From the NCBI GenBank assembly GCA_003313425.1, contig NHZP01000002.1:1612001-1676000 (forward strand): a DNA stretch of 64,000 nt. The letters are read 5' to 3'. This document shows positions 22,081 to 33,433 of the stretch, one piece after another (positions within the stretch are counted from its first letter, which is position 1; the number at the start of each line of letters is the position of its first letter). This DNA comes from Pseudopyrenochaeta lycopersici (Eukaryota; Ascomycota; Dothideomycetes; Pleosporales; Pseudopyrenochaetaceae). Position numbers and translations under genes: made by a program. Under the pieces are notes generated by a model. It did not search any database. It saw nothing but the letters and a program-made list of their open reading frames with translations, and had not been told where the DNA came from.

Positions 22081-22984
22081 TTTTTTTATAGAAATTCCCA
22101 TCGCCCGTAAAGTCAGGAATTTGGGGCTCATGTTTTTTCAACACTGCTTAATGAGGCTTTATGTCACCACTGCAGCGGATGGAGCTTCAATATTTAAACA
22201 GTAGTCTGAGTATGAAATCTTACTATGTTGGTTTACATCTTAAGCTTTGAACGCGAAGCACAAATATGCCGATACATGCAAAACTGCCAAGAGTGTTGTT
22301 GCCGTCTATGCCTGGATCAAGACTTGATAGTACAAGCTTAGGAAGAATCTCTATTAAAATACGTGATGTATGAAGTCAGCATTCCTTCCTCCTCACTACC
22401 AAAGTTTACAACTCTTTTCCCTACTTACGCTTTGCTCCCGGCCTGTAGTAATGTCTTTCTTGCTGTTCTCTCCTTGTATCTGTATCGAGACGGCGAAGTA
22501 ATGGACATAATATATACAAAAGGTTTGCCCTTCATATAGAAATTGACGCGCACCAGCAGACCTGCTCCAAAAATGACGATAGAACAGCGCTCGCGAAAGG
22601 CTGTTGGAGCGGCAGTGAGAAGGCTAGGGGTCAACGTAGCATCATGGGTGCGACGTGAAAGTTAGCCAGGCGATGCTAATAAAGTGTCGCTAGTAGAGCT
22701 AAGACGAAACGTAACAGTGCACAGTGGACGTGAGGTGAGGATTCAAAGAGTGACGAAGTTGGATTTATCATAAAGCTGTCAATGCTAAAAGAGTGTGATC
22801 ATGCTAACGCCCCCAAGACAACGATAGTGACAGACCAAGGGTCAATCCTGAAGAACTAAATCCCAGACTCCCGAACCTTGCAGTAGCCAAGAATCAGCAA
22901 TTTAGAGGGCCCTGTCGAAATGACAATTTGTCTCCATCCACCAACATCTCAATCTCCTATATAGAACCTCTTTCGGACGAACTC
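22081..22984. other. Intergenic, convergent 3' ends
   Basis: About 900 bases between the orphan gene and the stop of the ENA-type ATPase. No ORF with structure; no repeat recognised. Confidence 0.5.
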
Positions 22985-25900
22985 TTACTTCTCCTGTACA
23001 ACGCCACCAGCTAGGCCGGCTCTGGCCTCGGCGTCCTCTCGGCTGATAATCCGATGGGCACCGCTCCAGATACCGAAGCTTCGCTTGATGGCTTTCCATG
23101 TCTCAATCGCTGATATGTAGATTACGACAGCACCGAAGCTAACGCCCCATTCCCAGGTGATTGAGCCGTGCTTGAACACCTTTTCGTTGATGATAGGAAT
23201 GTACACGATAGGGAACATCATAACGAGACCAGCGATGACAGCAAAGAAAAGGAAGCGATTACGCCAAAGAGTGGGGAAGACAGAGAGTCCGCGAGGCGCA
23301 CCTTGGTCCGTATGGGGGTACATGTTGAACAAAGAGCGGGCAAAATGCTTGACTTCCCAGGCGGTGACAAGGAGCAGGAGAGTAATGGTCGTGTATGTCG
23401 TTGCACGCGCACGGAAGACGACGTTACATGTGTCGTTATATCCTTCATTGCAGCCAGAGCCAAGATTACCACCCCCAGGCCCAACGTAAGCGACAATGGC
23501 GAAGGAGAATAGACAAAGCGAGCCCATGAAAAAACCGTAGATGAACTTGTCAGTGATGAGCTCAGTTGAGAAAACGCCCTTCTTGACATCATGAGGCGGG
23601 CGAAACATGCTGTCTTCCTGAGATTCCTCGAGGCCGAGACCGATGGCGAGGAAGGAAGACGTGATGAGGTTGACCCAAAGAATTTCAATAGGGGACAGGG
23701 GAAAGACAGAATGGTTGTCATTATCCTTGAAGGCAAGGCCGATAAGGAGAAGAATGACTTGGGCGATATTGGAGATGAGAAGATGCATGAGAAACTAGAA
23801 TAGGTTTAGTATAAAGTCGTAAATTGGCAAAGAGAGGAGGGCAGCATACCTTCTGAATGTTATCGAACAAGCGTCGACCTTCCTCAACCGCTTTCACGAT
23901 TGAGGCAAAGTTGTCGTCCGTGAGAACCATCTCAGCGGCATCTTTAGCGACATCGCTTCCAGTACCCATGGCCATGCCGACATTGGCTTGCTTCAAGGCA
24001 GGCGAGTCGTTGACACCATCACCAGTCATGACACAAAAGCGACCGCGTCGATGGAGGGCTTGCACCATCTTAACCTTAGTCTTCGGGCTACATCTGGCGA
24101 TGACAAGTGGCAATGTTTGCATGGCATCAATTTGATCCTCACTCATCTGATCGAAATCTCTTGCGATCATAACGGCTGAGGAGGGTGTGTGGTCGTCGAT
24201 GATTGCGACATCCTTGGCGATAGCTTTAGCAGTGCCAGGATGGTCACCGGTAAGCATGTGGACGGTGATGCCAGCGATTTTACATTCGCGGACAGCATCT
24301 TTGGTTTCCAGTCGGGGCGGATCGTAAATGGCAACAAGACCGATGTAGTTGAGATTTTTCTCCACCTCGGTACGCTCACTAATGTCAGTGCCAGCTGACA
24401 GCGACTTGTGAGCGATGCAGAGAACACGTAGGCCTTCATTAGCCATGCTCTCCGCTACTTGTGAGATCTCATCTTTTTCTTGGTCAGAGACATTGAGGAC
24501 CGAGAGCATGAATTCAGTAGCTCCCTTTGTGTAGACGTCCATGCTTCCGGTGTGATTGTCCTTGTAGACGACGGTCATCTTCTTAACGGTCGAATCAAAA
24601 GAGAATTCGGTGGCGAGGTGGATGTTGAGCGAGCTCAATAAATTCTCCTTGCCCATACCGAAGCGAGAAGCAAGAACGTGTAAAGCGATCTCAGTGGGTT
24701 CACCGTGCGCTTTCCAGGGACCGCTCGCCAAACCCTGCATGATGGCAGTAGGAGGTCGCGATATGGTGTCAATGGTGGAAGCATCGGTGTCACGGTCACT
24801 ATCAACGGCAATCCCCTCCAGACCTCCTTTCTTCTCGCTTGGTGAGTCGCTGCCAGAGTCAAGCGCCGGTAGGACCTTGGAGTTGTTGCAAAGTGCAATC
24901 GTGCGCAAGAAACGGGCAACCGCAGGGCTCGGCATATAGTCGCCCAAATCGAGAGTCCGCCCATCCAGTGAGACATTACCACTACTAGGGTTGAAAGGAT
25001 CCGTGATACCGTCAACGTTGAATGTACCAACACCAGGGATGATGGCTTTCTTCGAGACCATGCGTCCTTGGGTAAGGGTACCGGTTTTGTCGGAGCAAAT
25101 GTTGGTAACGCCGCCTACAGCCTCGATGGCGGACTGTACTCTGGTGATGACATTGGCCTTGGCCATTGCCTTGCCACCGACGGCGATGGTAATGGTGAGA
25201 ACTGCGATGAGCGATTCGGGGATGACCGCAACAGCGACACAAATACCATAGATGAGGACCTCGCCTCCTACCTGCCATTTTGCTGCGGAGAACACAATGA
25301 TGGCGAGGAGGATAGCGAGACCAAAAAGTAGAAGAGCGAATTTACTCAGGGTAATCTGCAATGGTGTTCCAACAAGACCCAGGATAGTCTTAAGGCCATT
25401 TACAAATCGGTTGGCCAATCGCACGAAGAAGTTCTGAGATTGAGCACCATCGTCTTTCTTTTGACGAAGCATGGTGGCAATCTTTCCTACTTCAGTGTTC
25501 ATAGCTGTAGCGACTACAATGCCACGGCATCGTCCGGACGTCATCTCGCTGCCAGAGAAAGCAAGGTTCGTTCGGTCGCCAGTGGCAAGTTCATCATCAT
25601 CAAACTTCTTCAACGGTGTCTTCTCGACAGGGATGGATTCTCCTGTGAGGAAAGCTTCGTTGGTGAAAGCGTTGACGCCATCGATGAGACGGAGATCGGC
25701 GGGGACAATGCTACCAACAGACAGCTGGACAATATCACCAGGGACCAGGTCCACTGCCTTGACTTTGATGTCCATTGTGCTATTACGGGTGACGGTAGCT
25801 TCAGGAGCGGTAAGTTTCTTAAGAGACTCGATGGTCTTCTCAGCACGATAATCCTGCCAGAAGCCGACGCCGATATTCAAGCAGATGACTGCAGTGATGA

Positions 25901-26345
25901 CGCCACCTTCGATGTAGTCGTCAATGCCAAAGCTTATGGCCATGACAATAATGAGGACGAATGTGAGACTGTTGGACACTTGTCTTAACAGAATTTTCCA
26001 CATGGATAGCCCTTCAGCTCCCTTAACCTTGTTAGGTCCATAGAGCCGAAGGCGAGATTCCGCTTCAGCATGACTGAGTCCATGGCTACAAGAGTTAGCG
26101 ATTCCACACAATGTTGACAACACACTTCAAATGTCCTACTTGATGTCCACGCGCAGTTCCTCTGCAACTTCTTCGAAGGAGAGTGTGTGCGGAGCGTGGA
26201 GCGATGGCGGCGTATTGCCATCGCCTAAGTTCGGCTGTAATTGCCGTCGTTGGTGTTTTGTATTGGGCCCATTTAAACCACATATAGGGGGTTCTTCAGC
26301 TTGGGGAGAGGTCTCCTCGACGGTTGTAAGGACGGTTTCACCCAT
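22985..26345 (-). CDS. ENA-type (P-type IID) cation-exporting ATPase
   Basis: Three exons: 26345-26140, 26085-23850 and 23794-22985. The introns (54 and 55 nt) have GTAGGA/GTATGC donors, GCTAAC and TACTAAAC branches, and TAG acceptors. The product is 1083 residues, normal for the family. Exon 1 supplies the cytosolic N-terminus (LSFEEVAEELRVDI), joining to HGLSHAEAESRLRLYGPN. Visible P-type motifs: LTGES in the actuator domain, CSDKTGTLTQGRMV with the phosphorylated Asp at about 401, TGDHPGTAKAIA, and MTGDGVNDSPALKQANVG. TM4 reads VAVAVIPESLIAVLTI. The extended Ser/Pro-rich insert in the N-domain and the sequence after DKTGT resemble ENA Na+/Li+/K+ exporters rather than Ca2+ pumps. It probably exports alkali cations at the plasma membrane. 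Confidence 0.92.
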
Positions 26346-27772
26346 TCAAGTATGCGATAACACTTGTAAGTGTTGGTTGATGAAGAAACAAAAAGATGGC
26401 GCTCGCGGGGTGGCAGTTATAGGGCGTTTGACCTTCCAGGATTTGGCGGGGTCACGCACGCTAGACGAGCGACGTGGGTCCTCCCAAGCGTGGACGGCTT
26501 GGAACTCCTCGTCAATCACGCCTCTCGCTCTGCAGACACGACATGATACAAGCACATTGTGAGGGGAAGGTACCCCCACATGGACAGGACTGCGTCCGAT
26601 GCTTTTCCTTTGGCCAAGTAGGAAAAAGCATTATTGTAAAGGCCAGCAGCGGTTGAACACTGCGAAGCTGAGGCTCACTCAGCTGCTCATAGAAAGAATG
26701 ATAAGATTCTTGGCTGACGGGTCCAAGAAGTTACTTTGCCGCTTCCCGGATCTTTGCAGCATTGTCGAGCCACACAGCCACCATGCCGAGATGCTGGGCT
26801 GTTGGCATCGGAAGAATATCTGAGTCCTTGCCAGGATGGCGTAACCTATTGAACATCTTGTTTGCATTCCCAAAAGAGCAGTCAAACATGCGGGATACCC
26901 ATTTTGTGGGGGTTAGTCATACGCGGGGAACAGCAAATCCTTTGTGATGCTCTGCTAGTGGCTCGCTGCGTGAATGTAAGCAGCGGCATCGAAAGATAAC
27001 ACGCTCCCCATGTACTCAACAGGCTCGGTTGAATGCGGTGCCACCAATGATACTTCCCGCAAGTACCAGACGTATCGCATGTTGATGCATAGATACGCAG
27101 CGCCTAAGAGTAGCCCATGCATTTCATCGGGTTGTCTTCGGGTGAGCGAGTGAACGTATCATGAGCAGGTTGGCCGAGGTTTGTGGGATGTGTGGTCCTC
27201 GCTTTGCGAAGCGAGGCGAATGTAAGCGAGCAAGCAAAATTTAAGTGGGAGAAAACCATCGAATGCGGGACGCACAGTTATTGCAAGGAAAAAGAATCCA
27301 AGATTCGGATGTCGTTGAATTTAAGCCTCCCTATCGATACGGAAGAGCCTCAGTCGACGTGGGCCCTGGCGCTCTTGCCGTTCGATGGGTGGGGGGCAGT
27401 CACACTCCAGCACGGCCGTCGGCACAGCATCAAGCATCAACCCAAATCGCACGTTGGTGTGACTCAGCACAAATCTTGTTGTGTTGAAGAAAATCTCCGA
27501 CAACCGATCGATCCAGGTACCATGAGCAGTCTCTGTGGTAGGTCACTGCCTGTGAGGCGATCGAAAAGGACACAAGATATCCTGCAGGCATCACACATTA
27601 GCGAAAGCGATATGCTTCGCGTCACAAGAGAGGCACGAGAAGGAGCAAAGCTTTTGATTTCGTCAACAATCGTCGACGATAGGGAGTATGCGCCGCAAGA
27701 CCGTGTCCCAATGCCAATACCGAATCCATGCATGTTCGTAAAGTCGTGTGTCCACCACCAGCCACCTCCACC
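26346..27772. other. Intergenic, probable ENA promoter region
   Basis: About 1.4 kb upstream of the ENA-type gene. A plus-strand frame (27183-27776) is open for 197 codons, but it starts at GTG and has an unstructured translation; it is not called. No repeat or RNA gene seen. Confidence 0.45.
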
Positions 27773-28106
27773 CTAGAAGCGCCTCAACGACTCGGCCTCA
27801 GAAATACTCGATGACCGGCGAGGCGCCAACTGAGCATCAGCCTCGGCTAGCGCAGCCTGTATCGACATTGAGAAGGTCGCTGCGAGATATTGAGCGTAAC
27901 GGTAACGATACGCTTCCGCAGGATCCTCCTTGGACTTGTGTAGCTCCCGTTTTGATGAAGCGCCTGTGTAGAAGATTAGACTGAAAGCTTTAGTGTGGTT
28001 GATCAAATATACCCGATGCGGGATGGAGAACTATTGAGGGCGTTGGCGACAAGGTGGGTGAAGAAGAAGGAGAAGATGAAGCAGAGTGGAATGGAAGAGC
28101 AGGCAT
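27773..28106 (-). CDS. Small two-exon protein, unknown function
   Basis: Exons 28106-28013 and 27963-27773 are joined across a 49-nt intron (GTATAT donor, TCTAATC branch, CTACACAG acceptor), giving 94 residues. Exon 1 encodes a Ser/Pro-rich leader (MPALPFHSASSSPSSSPTLS). Exon 2 encodes a helical-looking block, KREDPAEAYRYRYAQYLAA-like (actual: SKEDPAEAYRYRYAQYLAAT), then FSMSIQAALAEADAQLAPRR and an acidic/basic tail ending SLRRF. Neither exon alone is a convincing ORF; the join and phase agreement make the case. No domain recognised. The leader is not hydrophobic enough for a signal peptide. Confidence 0.6.
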
Positions 28107-28129
28107 GATGTGTGATTGGCGGAGAAGTA

Positions 28130-28161
28130 GTAGTTGAGTAATAGTAGTAGTAGTAGTAGTT
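28130..28161. repeat. GTA/TAG trinucleotide microsatellite
   Basis: Imperfect run of TAG/GTA triplets (gtagtagttgag taatagtagtagtagtagtag) immediately upstream of the small two-exon gene, likely within its 5' UTR or core promoter. Confidence 0.8.
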
Positions 28162-30787
28162 GCTGAGGGTAGTTCGAGGTTTGTATGAGGATAGTTCTCT
28201 GATGTCGATCCCGACTTGTTATGAGTTTAGATTGAACTCGAGCGATTGAAGCTTGCTGATGTTTTGCTTGTTCGAGAGTGGGCAGCAGCCGATCACTTTA
28301 TAGCCAGACGAACGGCCTGGGACCTGAACTCACGATCCAGGACCACACACCGCACAATCAGAAACAGCACGAATGGCGCCGTCACGACAAGTTTCACACC
28401 GGGACACGGACGCATGCATCTCGATCAGCCCAATCATGGCAACGTAATTGGCCGCAGATTGTTCCCTAGTATAGAACGTGATCACATCCGAATAGCCTTG
28501 CGCCATTTTCACGCCTTTTGGCCCACACCGCCTAAACAGGCAAGCACGAATAAAAGTCTGGGGAAGCCGCAATTCAACGCAACGGCTCAGGGGCAACGCT
28601 GACGACCAGCCCATCCTCAGCAGCGTGCATGAAGCTCCCTTGTTACGCCAGGTACTCGCCAACACTGCAATCGTGATTCGGATACATGAAGCTACCCTTA
28701 CTCGGCGGTCCACAGAATCCACAAATGCTGATATGAGGCGTTTCTCGTGACGCTGGGAGCTGGACATTTTTGGATACAAGTGGCACCTCATGACTAAAAT
28801 GCCCAGCACCATTGCATGGGCCTGTCGCTGAGCATTTGCCACGTTCCCGAGGCTCCAGCAACATGGTTGTTTGGCAGGACGCGATGACACAAACCAATAT
28901 TCGCTATTCGTGTTGAAGATGACGATGCTGCAAAAGAACCCTGGTAGTGGGACATCCGTGCACCGCCGTCTTCAGGTGGACCAGCGCCGCCACCACTCAG
29001 GCGGTGTTATCTTTCTTTGTGCATGAAGAACCTGGCCAGCTGGCGCAACCTGCAGCATGTTGGATGCTCTGTTTCAACCTGTTGGCCTTGTGCAGAAGAG
29101 CACGTTGTTCCACCTATATCTCCTTGGACGCTCGGGCATTCTGCAATTTTTCGAAAACCTTTGCATAGTCATAGTACTATGGGGGCATGCAAGGAGACGG
29201 GGAGCCCTTTCTAGACTACCTCGATCTGCAGCTAAATGCACGCTTCTGACGGCACCTGAACCGAAAGAAGCCGTGGCCAAGAATAGGTCCCACACACAAA
29301 CAACCACCCCGTTAGAAACTCCTGCACTCTGCTGCATACGAAGTTTCTCACCAACGTCACAGACCCACCGCTGTTCTCATCCAGCGTCCTGATCCTTTAC
29401 AATGGACACGATGCTCGCAGCATCACGTAGCATATTGCAATCAAGGCATTCCGCCCGCCCCGAGGGTCCAGATGCCCTAATTACGTACAAGCCTGGGCTG
29501 GCAGAAGACACAAACGTCACGATGTCAAAGGGACGAGTTTTCTAACGTGTTCTGCGCAGACGCCGCATGTCATGGGGACCGGCGATCAATGAGGGGCGCC
29601 ATAGGCGGGTCTTACACTCAAAGCGGGGCCGCGATTTTCAAGTCTCGGCTCCATCTGCCCACTCCGCGCCTTGTCACGCCGCTGTTCCAGGCACAGTGGC
29701 CGCACCTTCCTGTTTGTTTTGAACGGTGTCCCAGACGCATCGTGAGTTCTGGCTTGCTTCGGCTTCTCGATTGCGAGAGGCTTCTTGGTTTCTGCACCTC
29801 GTCAGCGCTTGTGGGAGACGTCTTCCGCCTTTTCCTTTATCGCGCATGCGAGTCCTGCACCTCTTTATCAGCCATCACAGCCACTATGCGCGATCAAGGT
29901 TTGCCATGCTGCACTCGCATCTACCCCAGATTTTGTTGTGCTATCTATCTATAGGCTATCATAAGCTGATCATGACAATGTCTGAGCCGCGCAATATTGC
30001 GGCATTTTTCTCGACACCAACATCATCGATCTTCCCGCTTGGAGACCCGTCCATCCGGTCGAAAACAACTTTAAACCAACGTCCATTAGGGCGCAACAAA
30101 TCGCACAATATCCAAACATCTTAGTGTCTACATGCGTCAATTACCGCAATACTCACACTTGCCGATGTGCTGTTCTAACCTTCACCGCTAGATCAAACTA
30201 CCATTACATTCTTGCTCTTATCGATCGTAGAGTCGGACCGCCCTGCATATTGCACGACTCGAATCTGACCTTTGTATGCATAGTTTCCGATAACGAGCAA
30301 CAGTATCGCGAATCGGCTGAATCAGACCATATAGGGGAATAAACCGGGTGGGTCGAGGCGCATAGATTGCATCACATGTTGCGCGATAATCTACAATTTG
30401 AGCACAATGGTTGATGGAATTCGGATGAAGCTTGTTTCGACGACTGATGACCCTGATGAGCCCCTTGCTAGCACCTTAGACTATCTTTCCGGCACTTATG
30501 CTGACCCGGTGTCCGTTCATAGGGAAAGGGGGTGTAGACTTCCCCTTAGTTCGACATCACTGAGAGCCAAACAATAGATTTGATAACTCCACTCAACCGA
30601 AACTGCCGCGATACTCTGCTGCGGCCATTGAAGAGACTGACTTGCAGATCTTGTCCACCGCAGAGAGGTGGATATGTCGTGAAACTTGAATTGAAGACTC
30701 ATAACAAGACTACAAATGGCTTTCGGCTGTTACTCCCGTCCCGCGAATACCGATCATCATTGCTGCAACTAGTCACTCTCCACCTCG
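28162..30787. other. Long gene-poor interval
   Basis: About 2.6 kb. Overlapping ORFs up to 186 codons exist on both strands, but none has a recognisable domain, a start context plus splice signals, or consistent composition. A 47-codon ATG-TAA frame near 29,402-29,542 is probably chance. Confidence 0.45.
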
Positions 30788-33433
30788 TCACTTACTCCCA
30801 GCAAACGACCAATCCGGCTGTGGCATCTCCCACCTCTTCTCCCACCCTCTCGATCCACCTTGTGCATCCGTGTTATTCCCCTCCCCAAACGGCCCTAAAC
30901 TAGGCGGCACATCTTCCGGTCTCGTCCCCCATGCACTCTCTTGTGCTCCAAGTGTTAACTCCAAAACACCTCCTTCCAAGAAGAAACTGTGCTGTAGCCA
31001 ATTCCTCGTATAAGGCTCTCCATTCAGCGTTGCTGACTGGATGTATATGTTCTTGTGAGCAGGGTCAAAATTAATGTTTCGAATTGTGGCTGTTTTGCCA
31101 GTCTGCCCATTCTTAATGGATATCGATTCGAAAAATGGTGGAATAACAAAGTAGACGTCTTGTCCTGCATTGGGGTAGAATCCCATCATGACAAATGCTT
31201 CGAACGAACCCATCGCTCCGCTGTCATCATTCCCCGGAATGCCACCCACCGTGTCGTTGAACAGAGAGGGAATATACTGATGTGCGCGTTCCGCGGATAG
31301 CGCTGGCCGACCTGCATAGTGGTATAGAAAGACTTTCAGGAACGACTGCTCGTTGCCGAGGTACAGTACGCCGGACTCGTGTAGCCAATTTAGACGTTCA
31401 ACGAACAGGTCGCGGCCGCCGAGAGTGGAGATGAGACTAGCCATGTCTCCTGGAGCATAGAATGTGTACATCCATACTGGGCCTTCGTATGTTTCCCGGC
31501 CGCTTGGGTTCAGGTAGCAGCCTGTGAAGTCTAGCAGCGGCGAGCAGAAAATCGGATCTTGATATCCCCAGCTTCCGTTCATATAGCGTGGTTGCAAAAA
31601 TCCCTCAAAGCCAGTATCGACGCCATTCACGACACTTCGTTGATCAGACTTGAACATGTTCTTCCAATTCCCAGAGCGGCTGAGGTATTTTTGGTAGTCA
31701 GCTGTGTGGCCAAGTTCGCGGGCTAGTGTAGCAATGACAAAGTCATTGTAGGCATATTCAACGGTACGCGAGATGGAACGTGTTTCTGTGCCTACGCCTT
31801 GGATATCAAGATTCTCCGTGGGAATGTAGCCTAAGGAGTGCCAGGATTGGAGACCACCGCGTCCTTAATCATGTCAGTGGATCACACGTAATCGATAAAA
31901 CGAAGGAGCTCGGTACCTTCGACATCCCAATTCGATGGCTCCTCTTCGGCATCTTTGACAACAGCCTCATATGCTACATTCCAATCGACGCCAGCGCTAA
32001 TGTTCTTGAAGTATGCATCTGCAAGAACAACATCCGCATTCGACCCGCCTTGCGTGAATCCTTTGCAAAAGCTCATTCGACAGTCGGGCAACCACCCCTG
32101 ATGTTTATATATGTCTAATAAGCTTCTTACCATCAATGTCTGGCTGTGCGGGTCCAGGAGCGTTAACAACGGATGAATGCTTCGGAAGCTGTCCCAGATG
32201 CAGTAGAAAGAGTCATAGTAAGGTTCGCCACTGTTCCAAAATGGGTTCTCGCCAGTGTAATCTTGAGGTGATATCATCGCCCGATATACGCCACTCCAGA
32301 AGGCCCTCAGGAAAACATCGCTGACGCCTCCATCTTCAATGGTGATGACGTCGAGTTTAGCACGCCACGCCGATTCGGCGGCTGCAACTGTCCCGTCGAA
32401 ATCTAAAGTAGGAGCCTCTCGCTCAGCGTTCGCGCAGGCTTGCTCTTCACCCACAAAACTCATTCCAACTCTGGCTAGGATCTGATTGCCCTTGCTGGGT
32501 TTCTCGAACTGGACCCATCCGCCTGCTGGCCGTCCGCTTGGTGTTTGCCGCTCATCGCCCGGTACTATTTTCAAACTTGTTGCCCTGGCGGCTCGGGAGT
32601 TTGACCATACACCCGCGTCCTTGATTGCTGCACCGTCGAAGTCGAGACAGAAATACGATTGATATGTTCCGATGCCAAAGGATGGAGAGAACCGGCCACC
32701 CCCTGTTATACGCCCGGTTTTTGCGTACACTGTGATATTTGCCTCGCTCCTTGTATTCGGCAGATCCCTCAACTCCACTAGGATATGCGGGTTGAGCGTT
32801 GTGTTTGGTGTTGAGGGAGTTTCTGGAAATGTAAAGCGATACAGGGCGGTTCTATTAGCGGTGGTCATCTCCGTCCTGATATTGTTCACCAATGTGATAT
32901 CGAAGTAACCTGGGCGCCCGTTTTCACTCCCCCGGATTCGCTCGATAACACGTTCATAATAGGGGTACTGGCAAGCATTAATGTCGCCGTTTGGGCATCC
33001 AGACTGGGCAAAGATGGGAAAGTTCCCGAGAGAGGCTGATCCACCTGTGCCTGAATCATGCATATGGGAGAAGCCGTAAACAAAACTATTGTTCCAGTCG
33101 AAACCACCCTGGTTCTCGCCGTACCCATCCGGACCGGCTTTAGCCATACCTAAGGCCTTATTAGCTGACATTCATCACTGTTAGAGAAATATAGGGAAGA
33201 GTTTTACCAAATGGTAACGTTGCGCCGGGGAATACATGGCCTGGTTGTCATCAGTACCCCTTCCCAGAAAGACGGGGTAAACAACTGTCCTGACCTCCAT
33301 TTGTCGTCCCAATCAACGGATTTACATATTCATACCCTGATTGGGTTCGCGGTCGTGCGTCATCGGACTGCGCACTCGCAACTGTAACCAGCCATGCCGC
33401 CACGCTTGCAACGTCTTTCAGGATCCGCGTCAT
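30788..33433 (-). CDS. Secreted GH92 alpha-1,2-mannosidase
   Basis: Four exons: 33433-33295, 33240-33208 (33 nt), 33149-31917 and 31863-30788, giving 826 residues. A signal peptide covers about residues 1-21 (LVTVASA-QS). The mature chain opens YEYVNPLIGTTNGGHVFPGA, spliced across the micro-exon, and continues LPFGMAKAGPDGY. Family motifs: FVYGFSHMHDSGTGG (about 80-94), YCIWDSFRSIHPLLTLLDP, LPDCRMSFCKGFTQGGSNAD, then GYIPTENLDIQGVGTETRS across the third intron, and GIPGNDDSGAMGSFEAF near 679 with the acidic base region. GH92 enzymes are Ca2+-dependent inverting exo-mannosidases acting on fungal cell-wall or host N-glycans. Several N-glycosylation sequons support secretion. Confidence 0.93.

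Noticed and set aside
24991..25331. Plus-strand ORFs within the ATPase gene
   Set aside because: Antisense shadows of the P-type ATPase phosphorylation-site region.
27183..27776. 197-codon plus-strand ORF
   Set aside because: Starts at GTG, no domain, unstructured translation, and it meets the stop of the small minus-strand gene; not enough to call.
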